Source: Candidatus Sulfopaludibacter sp. SbA3 (GTDB lineage Bacteria; Acidobacteriota; Vicinamibacteria; Vicinamibacterales; UBA2999). Taken from it: a stretch of DNA of 5,744 nt. Under the pieces are notes generated by a model. The model was not told where the DNA came from, did no database searches, and saw nothing but the letters and a program-made list of their open reading frames with translations. The position numbers and the translations under genes were made by a program. Below are positions 1 through 5,120 of this stretch, piece by piece. How positions within the stretch are numbered: the first letter of the stretch is position 1; every line of letters begins with the position of its first letter. The stretch spans positions 1-5,744 of the forward strand of contig CAMBHC010000195.1 in assembly GCA_945866285.1 (NCBI GenBank), given 5' to 3'.

Positions 1-70
1 CTTGCCGCTGCCCGTTCGGAATGTCAGCGGCTGTTGGCCTAGCGACCGACATGGGCGGAGCCTGACGGGC

Positions 71-97
71 CACAGATTACGCAGATTTACGCAGATG
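71..97. repeat. Short direct repeat, period 9-10 bp (ACGCAGAT units)
   Basis: ACGCAGAT occurs at 79-86 and again at 89-96, preceded by a related CACAGATT at 71-78, so CAGAT recurs three times at 9-10 bp spacing. From memory, similar cagatt/acgcagatt strings are scattered between genes in many environmental bacterial genomes. Nothing here indicates a function. The repetition is directly visible; its membership of a dispersed family is inference. Confidence 0.5.
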
Positions 98-111
98 CGA
101 GGCGGCCCGGC

Positions 112-123
112 GCGGAGCTCCGC
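112..123. repeat. Perfect 12-bp palindrome
   Basis: GCGGAGCTCCGC reads the same on both strands. It lies between the direct repeat at 71-97 and the larger inverted repeat that begins at 131. It could be a protein-binding site, part of an intergenic repeat, or chance in GC-rich DNA. Confidence 0.4.
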
Positions 124-130
124 TCCCGTG

Positions 131-208
131 GACCGAGCAGGCAGAACCCAGACGCGAGAGTGACGGCGTTCATGAACGCTCTCGTGTCTGGGTTCGACCT
201 GCTCGATC
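131..208. repeat. Large imperfect inverted repeat with a palindromic tip
   Basis: Positions 131-160 are complementary to 179-208 at 26 of 30 positions; mismatches are one near the outer end, two adjacent in the middle and one near the inner end. Between the arms lies GCGTTCATGAACGC (166-179), a perfect 14-bp palindrome that could form its own small hairpin at the tip or compete with the innermost pair of the stem. As single-stranded DNA or RNA this would fold into one long stem. There is no T-run after it, so it does not look like a rho-independent terminator. Candidate explanations are a non-autonomous element end, a REP-like intergenic palindrome or a structured RNA; the sequence does not decide between them. 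Confidence 0.65.
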
Positions 209-213
209 AGGCC

Positions 214-232
214 GGTTGGGAGAACACCAACC
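214..232. repeat. Small stem-loop GGTTGG/CCAACC
   Basis: GGTTGG at 214-219 pairs perfectly with CCAACC at 227-232 around a 7-base loop. It starts five bases after the large inverted repeat ends. Alone it could be chance; as the middle of three consecutive stem-loops it adds to the impression of a structured segment. Confidence 0.4.
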
Positions 233-245
233 CGCCTGCGTCGGG

Positions 246-272
246 CCGCCGCGTCTTGTGTCACTGCGGCGG
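246..272. repeat. Stem-loop CCGCCGC/GCGGCGG
   Basis: CCGCCGC at 246-252 pairs perfectly with GCGGCGG at 266-272 around a 13-base loop. It is the third stem-loop in a row after those at 131-208 and 214-232. In GC-rich DNA a 7-bp stem alone is weak evidence. Confidence 0.35.
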
Positions 273-370
273 TCGCTTGGTTTCTGAATCGACGTCTAAT
301 CGGTGGCTGTCATTGACGACCCATCGAAGCGTTACTCGTTCATGATCGTCCCTGTAATGCGGCGTCCCCG

Positions 371-631
371 ATGAGCTTGAATCCCGGCACCCGTCTCGGC
401 CCCTACGAGGTGATCGCCAAGGTCGGCGAAGGCGGGATGGGCGAGGTCTATCGCGCCAAAGACACCAAGCTCAATCGCGATGCGGCGCTGAAGGTCCTGC
501 CAGAGAGCTTCACGGCCGACCCCGATCGCCGCGCCCGCTTCACCCGTGAGGCGCAGGTCCCGGCGTCCCTCAATCACCCGAACATCGCCGGCATCTACGG
601 CTTCGAAGACGCCTCCGGCACTCCCGTGCTC
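371..631 (+). pseudogene. Ser/Thr protein kinase, N-terminal remnant (catalytic core deleted)
   Basis: This is the start of a eukaryotic-type (Hanks-type) Ser/Thr kinase. The glycine-rich ATP loop (G-E-G-G-M-G-E-V, about residues 20-27), the ATP-anchoring lysine in A-L-K-V-L-P (about residue 41) and the helix-C region ending in S-L-N-H-P-N-I are all present. The resemblance stops at G-T-P-V-L (about residue 87), just where the hinge begins. The catalytic loop (HRD), the metal-binding DFG and the activation segment are missing, so no kinase activity is possible. The frame continues to a TGA at 728-730, but those last ~32 residues are out-of-frame reading of the C-terminal remnant. The ATG at 371 matches the usual family start; there is no good ribosome binding site. 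Intact family members of this kind are, as I recall, roughly 800-900 residues with a C-terminal propeller. A short 119-residue product could still be made, but I see no sign of a new function. Confidence 0.85.
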
Positions 632-939
632 GCGGCGGATTTGGAAACTTTCCAAGATGGCGCAGTGATGGGAAGGAGCTCTTCTATCTCACAGGGACTA
701 CTCAAGGCCAAGTCATGTCTGTCGACGTGAACGGCTCGGGGTCCAGTTTTGTCTCGAGACGGCCGGCCGAGCTGTTCGAGCCCGGTATTTATGGAACGTC
801 GAGACCAGGACATCAGGGCAATTTCTTCCCGTGGGCCGTTTCGCCGGATGGGCAGCGCTTTCTGATGCCTCAGCCCGTGGCCGGCGATAAGGGAACCATC
901 AACGTTGTCCTGAACTGGACGTCGCTCCTCAAGCAATAG
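632..939 (+). pseudogene. TolB/WD40-like propeller C-terminus of the same kinase gene (remnant)
   Basis: From about 634 the family resemblance continues in a different frame: G-G-F-G-N-F-P-R-W-R-S-D-G-K-E-L-F-Y-L, then V-M-S-V-D-V, a segment ending W-A-V-S-P-D-G-Q-R-F-L, and a final V-V-L-N-W-T-S-L-L-K-Q before the TAG at 937-939. The W-x-x-D-G-K-E-L-F-Y and S-P-D-G-x-R-F-L repeats are typical of the last blades of the propeller in acidobacterial kinase-propeller proteins. An internal ATG at 715 exists in this frame but lies inside the domain, so it is not a plausible native start. Together with 371-631 this is one ancestral gene with a deletion of very roughly 2 kb (inferred from family length) and a +1/-1 frame change at about 632-637. 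Confidence 0.8.
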
Positions 940-963
940 CCGAGGTGCGGTCGGGGGCGAGTG

Positions 964-983
964 TGGCATATGCTGGCATATGA
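964..983. promoter_or_regulatory. Candidate VapB/VapBC operator: TGGCATATG direct repeat over the vapB start
   Basis: TGGCATATG occurs at 964-972 and 974-982, ten bases (about one helical turn) apart, each containing the self-complementary CATATG. The second copy includes the vapB start codon. VapB-type antitoxins and their VapBC complexes usually bind repeats in their own promoter, so this is a natural autoregulatory site; the AT-rich TATG cores could also be part of the -10 region. The repeat is directly visible; operator function is inferred. Confidence 0.45.
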
Positions 984-1237
984 TGAGAGACCAAACGGCA
1001 GTCCTGCCAGCCGAACGGCGCGTGAAGGTCTTCCGTAACGGACGCAACCTGGCCGTCCGCATCCCGAGGGAGTTCGAGTTCCCCGGTGATGAAGCCGTGA
1101 TGCGCAAGGAAGGCGGGCGGTTGGTGATCGAGCCGACACCATCGCGGTCGCTGCTTGGGGTGTTGTCGCGATTGAAGCCCCTGAAGGAAACGTTCCCGGA
1201 CATCGTCGACCAGCCGCCCCGGCCCGTGACGTTCTGA
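980..1237 (+). CDS. vapB: VapB-type antitoxin (AbrB/SpoVT fold)
   Basis: This 85-residue protein is the antitoxin of a type II toxin-antitoxin pair. Residues about 13-52 form a swapped-hairpin AbrB/SpoVT DNA-binding domain, with the V-F-R-N-G-R-N-x-A-V-R-I-P-R-E-F signature followed by G-D-E-A and R-L-V-I-E-P. The C-terminal tail (about 58-85, containing F-P-D-I and D-Q-P-P-R-P-V) is the part that in this family wraps the partner VapC and blocks its active site. The start is the ATG at 980; a second ATG at 983 is equally possible. No strong Shine-Dalgarno is visible, and the start overlaps a repeat that may be its operator. Its stop is one base from the vapC start, so the two are surely co-transcribed and probably translationally coupled. 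Family members bind their own promoter, alone or with toxin. Confidence 0.9.
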   Translation: MMRDQTAVLPAERRVKVFRNGRNLAVRIPREFEFPGDEAVMRKEGGRLVIEPTPSRSLLGVLSRLKPLKETFPDIVDQPPRPVTF

Positions 1238-1238
1238 C

Positions 1239-1637
1239 ATGCGGTTCCTGCTGGATACGAACGCCGTCTCGGACCTGGTTCGCAACCCCCAAGGTCAGTG
1301 CGCCTCTCGAATCGCCGTCGTCGGAGAACGCAACGTCTGCACCAGCATCATCGTCGCGTCCGAACTGCGGTATGGCGCCCTGAAGCGGAACTCAGCCCGC
1401 CTGACACGCCAGGTCGAAGCCGTGCTCGGCGCCATCGAGGTTGCGGCCTACGAGTCGCCTGCCGACACCATCTACGCGCGAGTCCGCACCAGGCTGGAGA
1501 CCGCCGGGACGCCGATTGGCGGCAACGACCTGCTGATTGCCAGCCATGCCATGGCCCTGGACCTGACACTGGTCACCGCCAACGAGCGAGAGTTCGCCCG
1601 GGTCAAGGGGCTTCGGATTGAAAACTGGATGGCATAA
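1239..1637 (+). CDS. vapC: VapC-type PIN-domain ribonuclease toxin
   Basis: This is a 132-residue PIN-domain protein of normal VapC length. It opens with M-R-F-L-L-D-T-N, giving the first metal-binding aspartate, D6. E42 in A-S-E-L-R-Y-G-A and D97 in G-G-N-D-L-L-I-A-S-H-A supply the other conserved acidic residues. The C-terminal T-A-N-E-R-E-F-A-R-V-K-G-L-R-I-E-N-W closes the domain, with N115 and nearby acids at the fourth site. VapC toxins are Mg/Mn-dependent endoribonucleases acting in the cytoplasm, often on tRNA or rRNA; the target of this one cannot be read from sequence. All catalytic residues are intact, so the toxin is probably active and held in check by VapB just upstream. The stop lies only 9 bp before the deacetylase gene, so read-through transcription into it is likely. 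Confidence 0.92.
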   Translation: MRFLLDTNAVSDLVRNPQGQCASRIAVVGERNVCTSIIVASELRYGALKRNSARLTRQVEAVLGAIEVAAYESPADTIYARVRTRLETAGTPIGGNDLLIASHAMALDLTLVTANEREFARVKGLRIENWMA

Positions 1638-1638
1638 C

Positions 1639-1656
1639 CTAGCGGCATGCCGTTAG
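1639..1656. promoter_or_regulatory. 18-bp near-palindrome centred on the deacetylase start codon
   Basis: CTAGCGGCATGCCGTTAG is self-complementary except for one symmetric pair (1642/1653, a G-T wobble). It fills the gap between the vapC stop (1635-1637) and the ATG at 1647, and its centre falls inside that ATG. Possible roles are a dimer operator or an mRNA fold that hides the start codon; a chance match is not excluded. No Shine-Dalgarno is visible for this gene. Confidence 0.35.
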
Positions 1657-2573
1657 TTCTCGTCAGTTCGCCTCGATTCGTCGATCACGTCACGCCGGCG
1701 GGACATCCTGAACGCCCCGAGCGTGCCGAAACGCTCGAGGCCGTAGCCGCGCGGTTCAGCGAGACCGGCGGCACGGTGTTGGAACCGCGATCGGCCACCG
1801 ACGAGGACCTGATGCGCGTCCACACCCGAGAGCACATTGCCGGCATCGTCGGCAGGCGTGGCCGCGCGTCGATGATCGATGAGGACACGTTCACCTCGCC
1901 CGACTCGGACGACATCGCGCGGCTCGCCGCCGGCGCGGTGCTGACCGCCGTTGACCACGTGCTGGATGGCCCGGCAGGCTCGCGCGCGCTAGCTCTCGTA
2001 CGGCCCCCCGGCCATCACGCCGAGGCCAACAGGGCGATGGGATTCTGTCTCTACAACAGCATCGCCGTCGGCGCCGCCTACGCGCGCTCCCGTGGCCTGT
2101 CGCGCGTGGCGATCGTGGACTACGACGTCCACCACGGCAACGGCACGGAAGCCATGTTCTACGAGGACCCGACTGTTCTCTTCGTGTCGTCGCATCAATA
2201 CCCGTTTTGGCCTGGCAGTGGCGCGGCCAGCGAGACCGGCCGGGGAGCGGGAGAGGGGTTCACCCTCAACGTGCCGCTGACGATGGGGGACCGGGATGAC
2301 GTGGTCGAGCGCACATATGCCGAGGCCGTGCTGCCCCGGCTGCGCGAGTTCAAGCCGCAGCTGCTGATGATCTCCGCCGGTTTCGATGCCCACGAGCAGG
2401 ACCCCCTGGGCCAGTTGCGCATGTCCACCGCGGGATTCGGCCGCTTGACCAGCGCGCTGCTCGGCGTGGCCGACGAGGTCTGCGAGGGCCGAGTGGTCCT
2501 CGTGACCGAGGGCGGCTACGACCTGAAAGCCCTCTCAGACAGCCTGGATGCGGTGATTGAGGTATTGAGCTGA
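1647..2573 (+). CDS. Zinc-dependent histone deacetylase family protein (AcuC/HDAC-like amidohydrolase)
   Basis: This 308-residue enzyme belongs to the arginase/deacetylase fold family, which removes acetyl groups from acetyl-lysine or acetyl-polyamines using one zinc ion. All family motifs are present in order: H-P-E-R-P-E-R (20-26), R-P-P-G-H-H-A (119-125, the paired active-site histidines H123/H124), G-F-C-L-Y-N (132-137), D-Y-D-V-H-H-G-N-G-T (158-167), S-S-H-Q-Y-P-F-W-P-G-S-G (181-192), G-F-D-A-H-x-x-D-P-L-G (245-255) and E-G-G-Y-D (288-292). By comparison with HDLP, D160, H162 and D247 should bind zinc and Y291 should stabilise the intermediate. There is no signal peptide, so it is cytoplasmic. 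The likely class is the bacterial deacetylase group often labelled acetoin utilisation protein; the substrate is unknown, and I see no acetyl-CoA synthetase or acuA/acuB neighbour. The ATG at 1647 is the first possible start after the in-frame TAA at 1635. It follows vapC by 9 bp and may share its transcript. Confidence 0.93.
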   Translation: MPLVLVSSPRFVDHVTPAGHPERPERAETLEAVAARFSETGGTVLEPRSATDEDLMRVHTREHIAGIVGRRGRASMIDEDTFTSPDSDDIARLAAGAVLTAVDHVLDGPAGSRALALVRPPGHHAEANRAMGFCLYNSIAVGAAYARSRGLSRVAIVDYDVHHGNGTEAMFYEDPTVLFVSSHQYPFWPGSGAASETGRGAGEGFTLNVPLTMGDRDDVVERTYAEAVLPRLREFKPQLLMISAGFDAHEQDPLGQLRMSTAGFGRLTSALLGVADEVCEGRVVLVTEGGYDLKALSDSLDAVIEVLS

Positions 2574-2576
2574 GGA

Positions 2577-2604
2577 CTTGGAGGCTTGGAGGCTTGGAGA
2601 CTTG
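2577..2604. repeat. Tandem repeat of CTTGGAGG (about 3.5 copies)
   Basis: CTTGGAGG is repeated at 2577-2584 and 2585-2592, then as CTTGGAGA at 2593-2600 and a partial CTTG at 2601-2604. It starts three bases after the deacetylase stop codon. The last copies also form the 5' arm of the stem-loop ending at 2647. Such a simple repeat may vary in copy number between strains. Confidence 0.75.
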
Positions 2605-2647
2605 AAAGGTTGGCGCCCAAGCCACCAGGCCCCCAGGTCTCCAAGCC
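2591..2647 (+). promoter_or_regulatory. Long stem-loop between the deacetylase gene and leuS
   Basis: Positions 2591-2604 pair with 2634-2647 over 14 bp with one G-U pair, closing a loop of about 29 bases that contains a further short TTGG/CCAA hairpin (2610-2620). No T-run follows the 3' arm, so it is not a classical rho-independent terminator, though it could still aid termination or protect RNA ends. It ends 26 bases before the leuS start and just before the possible -10 and ribosome binding site, so it could also shape a leuS leader. I checked for the conserved T-box sequence expected of leuS leaders in other phyla and did not find it. Confidence 0.5.
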
Positions 2648-2661
2648 CGTACGGTATTCTT

Positions 2662-2667
2662 GAAGGA
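2662..2667 (+). promoter_or_regulatory. Ribosome binding site deciding the GTG start of leuS
   Basis: GAAGGA lies five bases before the GTG at 2673, giving a good purine-rich Shine-Dalgarno at normal spacing. It supports the GTG rather than any internal start. TATTCT at 2656-2661, just upstream, resembles a -10 box but has no matching -35, so I do not call a promoter. Confidence 0.65.
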
Positions 2668-2672
2668 TCACC

Positions 2673-5111
2673 GTGGCTGAATATCATCCCCAAGACCTCG
2701 ACAAGAAATGGCAGCAGCACTGGGCTGACACCCAGGCCTTTGAAGTCACCGAAGACCCCTCGAAGCCGAAGTTCTACTGCCTCGAGATGTTCGCCTACCC
2801 CTCGGGGCACGCGCACGTCGGTCACGTCCGCAACTACATCATCGGCGACGTCGTCTCGCGCCTGAAGCGGCTGCAGGGCTTCAACGTGCTGCACCCGTTC
2901 GGGTGGGACGCGTTCGGCCTGCCGGCGGAGAACGCCGCCATCAAGAACGGCATTCACCCAGAGACGTCCACGCTCGGCAACATCGCCCACATGAAGGGGC
3001 AGTTGCAGCGCCTGGGCATCAGCTACGCATGGGGCCGCGAGCTGGCGACCTGCCTGCCGAATTACTACCGCTGGAACCAGTGGCTGTTCACGCGCATGTT
3101 CGAGAAGGGCCTGGCCTATCGCCGCCGCTCGACCGTGAACTGGTGCCCGGTGGATGCCACCGTGCTGGCTAACGAACAGGTCGTCGACGGCGCCTGCTGG
3201 CGCTGTGGCACCGCCGTCGTCCAGAAGGATCTGGAGCAGTGGTTCTTCAAGATCACGCACTACGCGGATGACTTGCTGCACGCGGCCGAGGGCTTGTCGA
3301 AGTGGCCCGAGAAGGTCCTGACGATGCAGCGGAACTGGATTGGGCGCTCGGAAGGCGCCAAGGTCAGGTTCCCGATCCAGGGCGAGGACGCGTCGATTGA
3401 AGTCTTCACGACTCGCGTCGACACTATTTACGGCGCCACGTTCATGATGCTGGCTCCCGAGCACGGGTTGGTCGCCTCGTTCGCCAAGGAGTCGCAAGAC
3501 GAGAAGGCGTTCATGGCGAACGTCCAGCGGTTCCGCTCGCAGGATCGCGCCGGCCGCATGACCGGGGAAGTCGAGAAAGAAGGCTTCTTCACCGGCCGCT
3601 TTGCCATCAATCCGTTTACGAACAAGCCCATTCCCATCTGGGTCGCCAACTACGTGCTCGCCGAGTACGGCACCGGCGCCGTGATGGGCGTGGCCGCCCA
3701 CGACGACCGCGATCGCGAGTTCGCCACCAAGTACGACTTGCCAATCGTCCCGGTCGTTAACGACGACGATGTGCTGATCGAGTCGGGTCAGTACAGCGGG
3801 ATGGCATCGGGTGACGCCATGAAGGCGATCACTGAAGAGGCGGAGGAGCGCGGTATTGGCGAAGGTACAGTCCAGTTCCGGCTGAAGGACTGGGGCATCT
3901 CGCGCCAACGGTATTGGGGCACCCCCATCCCGATGATTCACTGCCCGGTGGACGGCGTCGTGCCGGTTCCTGACGATCAGCTTCCCGTCACGCTGCCGAT
4001 GATCACCGAGTTCACCGGCCGCGGTGATTCACCGTTGGCAAGCGTGCCCGAGTTCGTGAATGTGACGTGCCCCAAGTGTGGCGGCCCGGCCCGGCGCGAG
4101 ACCGACACTATGGACACGTTCGTCGATTCGTCCTGGTACTTCTATCGGTTCGCCGACGCACACAACGACCAGATGCCGTTCGATCCGAAGAAGGTCGCCT
4201 ACTGGTGCCCGGTCGACTTCTACAGCGGTGGCGTCGAGCACGCCATTCTGCACCTGATCTACTCGCGCTTCTTTGCCCGCGTCTTCCACGACCTGGGCAT
4301 GACCGACCACATCGAGCCGTTCACCCACTTGCTCACGCAGGGCATGGTGCTGAAAGACGGCGCGGTGATGTCGAAGTCGAAGGGCAACGTCGTCGATCCG
4401 GATTCGATGATCGCGAAGTACGGCTCCGACGCGCTGCGGCTGTACGTGATGTTCGTGGCCCCTCCCGAGAAGGAAGTGGAGTGGTCCGATTCTGGCCTCG
4501 AAGGCAGCTTCCGTTTCCTGGCGCGCGTGTGGCGCGGCGCGGATCAGTGGCGCGAGCAGGTACTCACCTCTGGCACCGGACCTATCGACCATGCCAGCCT
4601 CACCGCTTCCGAGCGTGGCTTGCGCCGTAAGACCCACGACACGATTCGCCGCGTGACGGCCGATATCGACGTGCGGCAACAGATGAACACCGCCGTGTCG
4701 GCGATGATGGAGCTCGTCAACGAGCTCTACGCCTTCACCGACAAGGGCGAGCGATCGGCGCAAGCGCCCAAGGTCGCGCGCGAAGCCATCGAAGCGCTGA
4801 TCGTCATGCTGTCGCCGTTCTCGCCCCATACCATGGAGGAGCTGTGGCAGATGTACGGCCACGCCGACGGCCTGGCCGGCGCGAAGTGGCCATCGTGCGA
4901 TGCCGAGGTGGCCAAGGCCGAGGAGTTGGAGATCCCGGTGCAGGTCAATGGCAAGCTGCGCGGCCGCGTGACCGTGCCGCCCGACATCGATGACAAGGAT
5001 CTCGAGGCGCTGGCCCTGGCCGATCCCCACGTTCAGGCGCATACCGCCGGCAAGACCATCAAGAAGGTCGTGATTGCCAAGGGTCGCCTTGTCTCGATTG
5101 TTGTGGCCTAA
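2673..5111 (+). CDS. leuS: Leucyl-tRNA synthetase
   Basis: This 812-residue class I synthetase charges tRNA-Leu with leucine in the cytoplasm. The class I H-x-G-H motif is H48-V-G-H51 in Y-P-S-G-H-A-H-V-G-H-V-R-N-Y. The zinc-type insert shows C158 and C175/C178. The CP1 editing domain, which hydrolyses mischarged tRNA, carries T246-T-R-V-D-T and the conserved H343-D-D-R-D aspartates. A second Cys cluster (C424, C466, C469) precedes D-S-S-W-Y-F-Y-R. The second class signature is V-M-S-K-S-K (565-570): valine replaces the usual first lysine of KMSKS, but the catalytic K568 remains. The C-terminal V-N-G-K-L-R-G and I-K-K-V-V-I segments are standard. At 812 residues it is shorter than the E. coli enzyme (860), largely because the leucine-specific insert just before KMSKS is absent. 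Start GTG with a good ribosome binding site; it ends in tandem stops TAA-TAG. It is the first gene of the leuS-lptE-holA operon. Confidence 0.98.
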   Translation: MAEYHPQDLDKKWQQHWADTQAFEVTEDPSKPKFYCLEMFAYPSGHAHVGHVRNYIIGDVVSRLKRLQGFNVLHPFGWDAFGLPAENAAIKNGIHPETSTLGNIAHMKGQLQRLGISYAWGRELATCLPNYYRWNQWLFTRMFEKGLAYRRRSTVNWCPVDATVLANEQVVDGACWRCGTAVVQKDLEQWFFKITHYADDLLHAAEGLSKWPEKVLTMQRNWIGRSEGAKVRFPIQGEDASIEVFTTRVDTIYGATFMMLAPEHGLVASFAKESQDEKAFMANVQRFRSQDRAGRMTGEVEKEGFFTGRFAINPFTNKPIPIWVANYVLAEYGTGAVMGVAAHDDRDREFATKYDLPIVPVVNDDDVLIESGQYSGMASGDAMKAITEEAEERGIGEGTVQFRLKDWGISRQRYWGTPIPMIHCPVDGVVPVPDDQLPVTLPMITEFTGRGDSPLASVPEFVNVTCPKCGGPARRETDTMDTFVDSSWYFYRFADAHNDQMPFDPKKVAYWCPVDFYSGGVEHAILHLIYSRFFARVFHDLGMTDHIEPFTHLLTQGMVLKDGAVMSKSKGNVVDPDSMIAKYGSDALRLYVMFVAPPEKEVEWSDSGLEGSFRFLARVWRGADQWREQVLTSGTGPIDHASLTASERGLRRKTHDTIRRVTADIDVRQQMNTAVSAMMELVNELYAFTDKGERSAQAPKVAREAIEALIVMLSPFSPHTMEELWQMYGHADGLAGAKWPSCDAEVAKAEELEIPVQVNGKLRGRVTVPPDIDDKDLEALALADPHVQAHTAGKTIKKVVIAKGRLVSIVVA

Positions 5112-5120
5112 TAGTTGAGG

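Larger units (their letters stand above)
1..370. other. Non-coding stretch with repeats and stem-loops; no supported gene
   Basis: I find no convincing gene here. One frame is open from base 1 and ends in a TAG at 40-42 after 13 codons; it could be the tail of an upstream gene, but it is too short to assign. A GTG-started frame at 160-345 runs through the stem-loops and shows no family resemblance, so I treat it as chance. What the region does hold is listed separately: a direct repeat at 71-97, a palindrome at 112-123 and three successive stem-loops between 131 and 272. From about 273 to 370 I see nothing except the presumed upstream region of the kinase remnant, with no clear -35/-10 pair and no good ribosome binding site before the ATG at 371. 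Confidence 0.6.

Noticed and set aside
185..208. GGGTTCGACC resembling a tRNA T-arm
   Set aside because: No matching T-stem, acceptor stem, anticodon arm or D-arm can be drawn around it; the string belongs to the inverted repeat.
131..310. Integron attC-type recombination site
   Set aside because: The long folded inverted repeat suggested it, but the paired RYYYAAC and GTTRRRY core sites at the outer ends are not present, and no integrase is in the window.
160..345. Small GTG-started open frame (61 codons) in the 5' region
   Set aside because: It begins inside the large inverted repeat, has no ribosome binding site and no recognisable motif, and its reading is dictated by the stem-loop arms.
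964..985. Upstream ATG at 970 as the vapB start
   Set aside because: It is in another frame. In the vapB frame the first start codons are the ATGs at 980 and 983.
2605..2650. Possible T-box leader ahead of leuS (AAGGTTGG-like string)
   Set aside because: The conserved T-box sequence and the following antiterminator/terminator pair with a T-run are absent; the partial match is too short.
2591..2660. Rho-independent terminator after the deacetylase gene
   Set aside because: The stem is long and stable enough, but it is followed by CCGTACGG rather than a run of T, and its loop is unusually large. It is reported only as a stem-loop.
2535..3941. Long open frame on the minus strand opposite leuS (about 468 codons)
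   Set aside because: It lies antisense to the conserved catalytic and editing domains of leuS, is low-complexity in Arg/Val/Ala/Asp/His and shows no family motif. It is the usual antisense shadow in GC-rich DNA.
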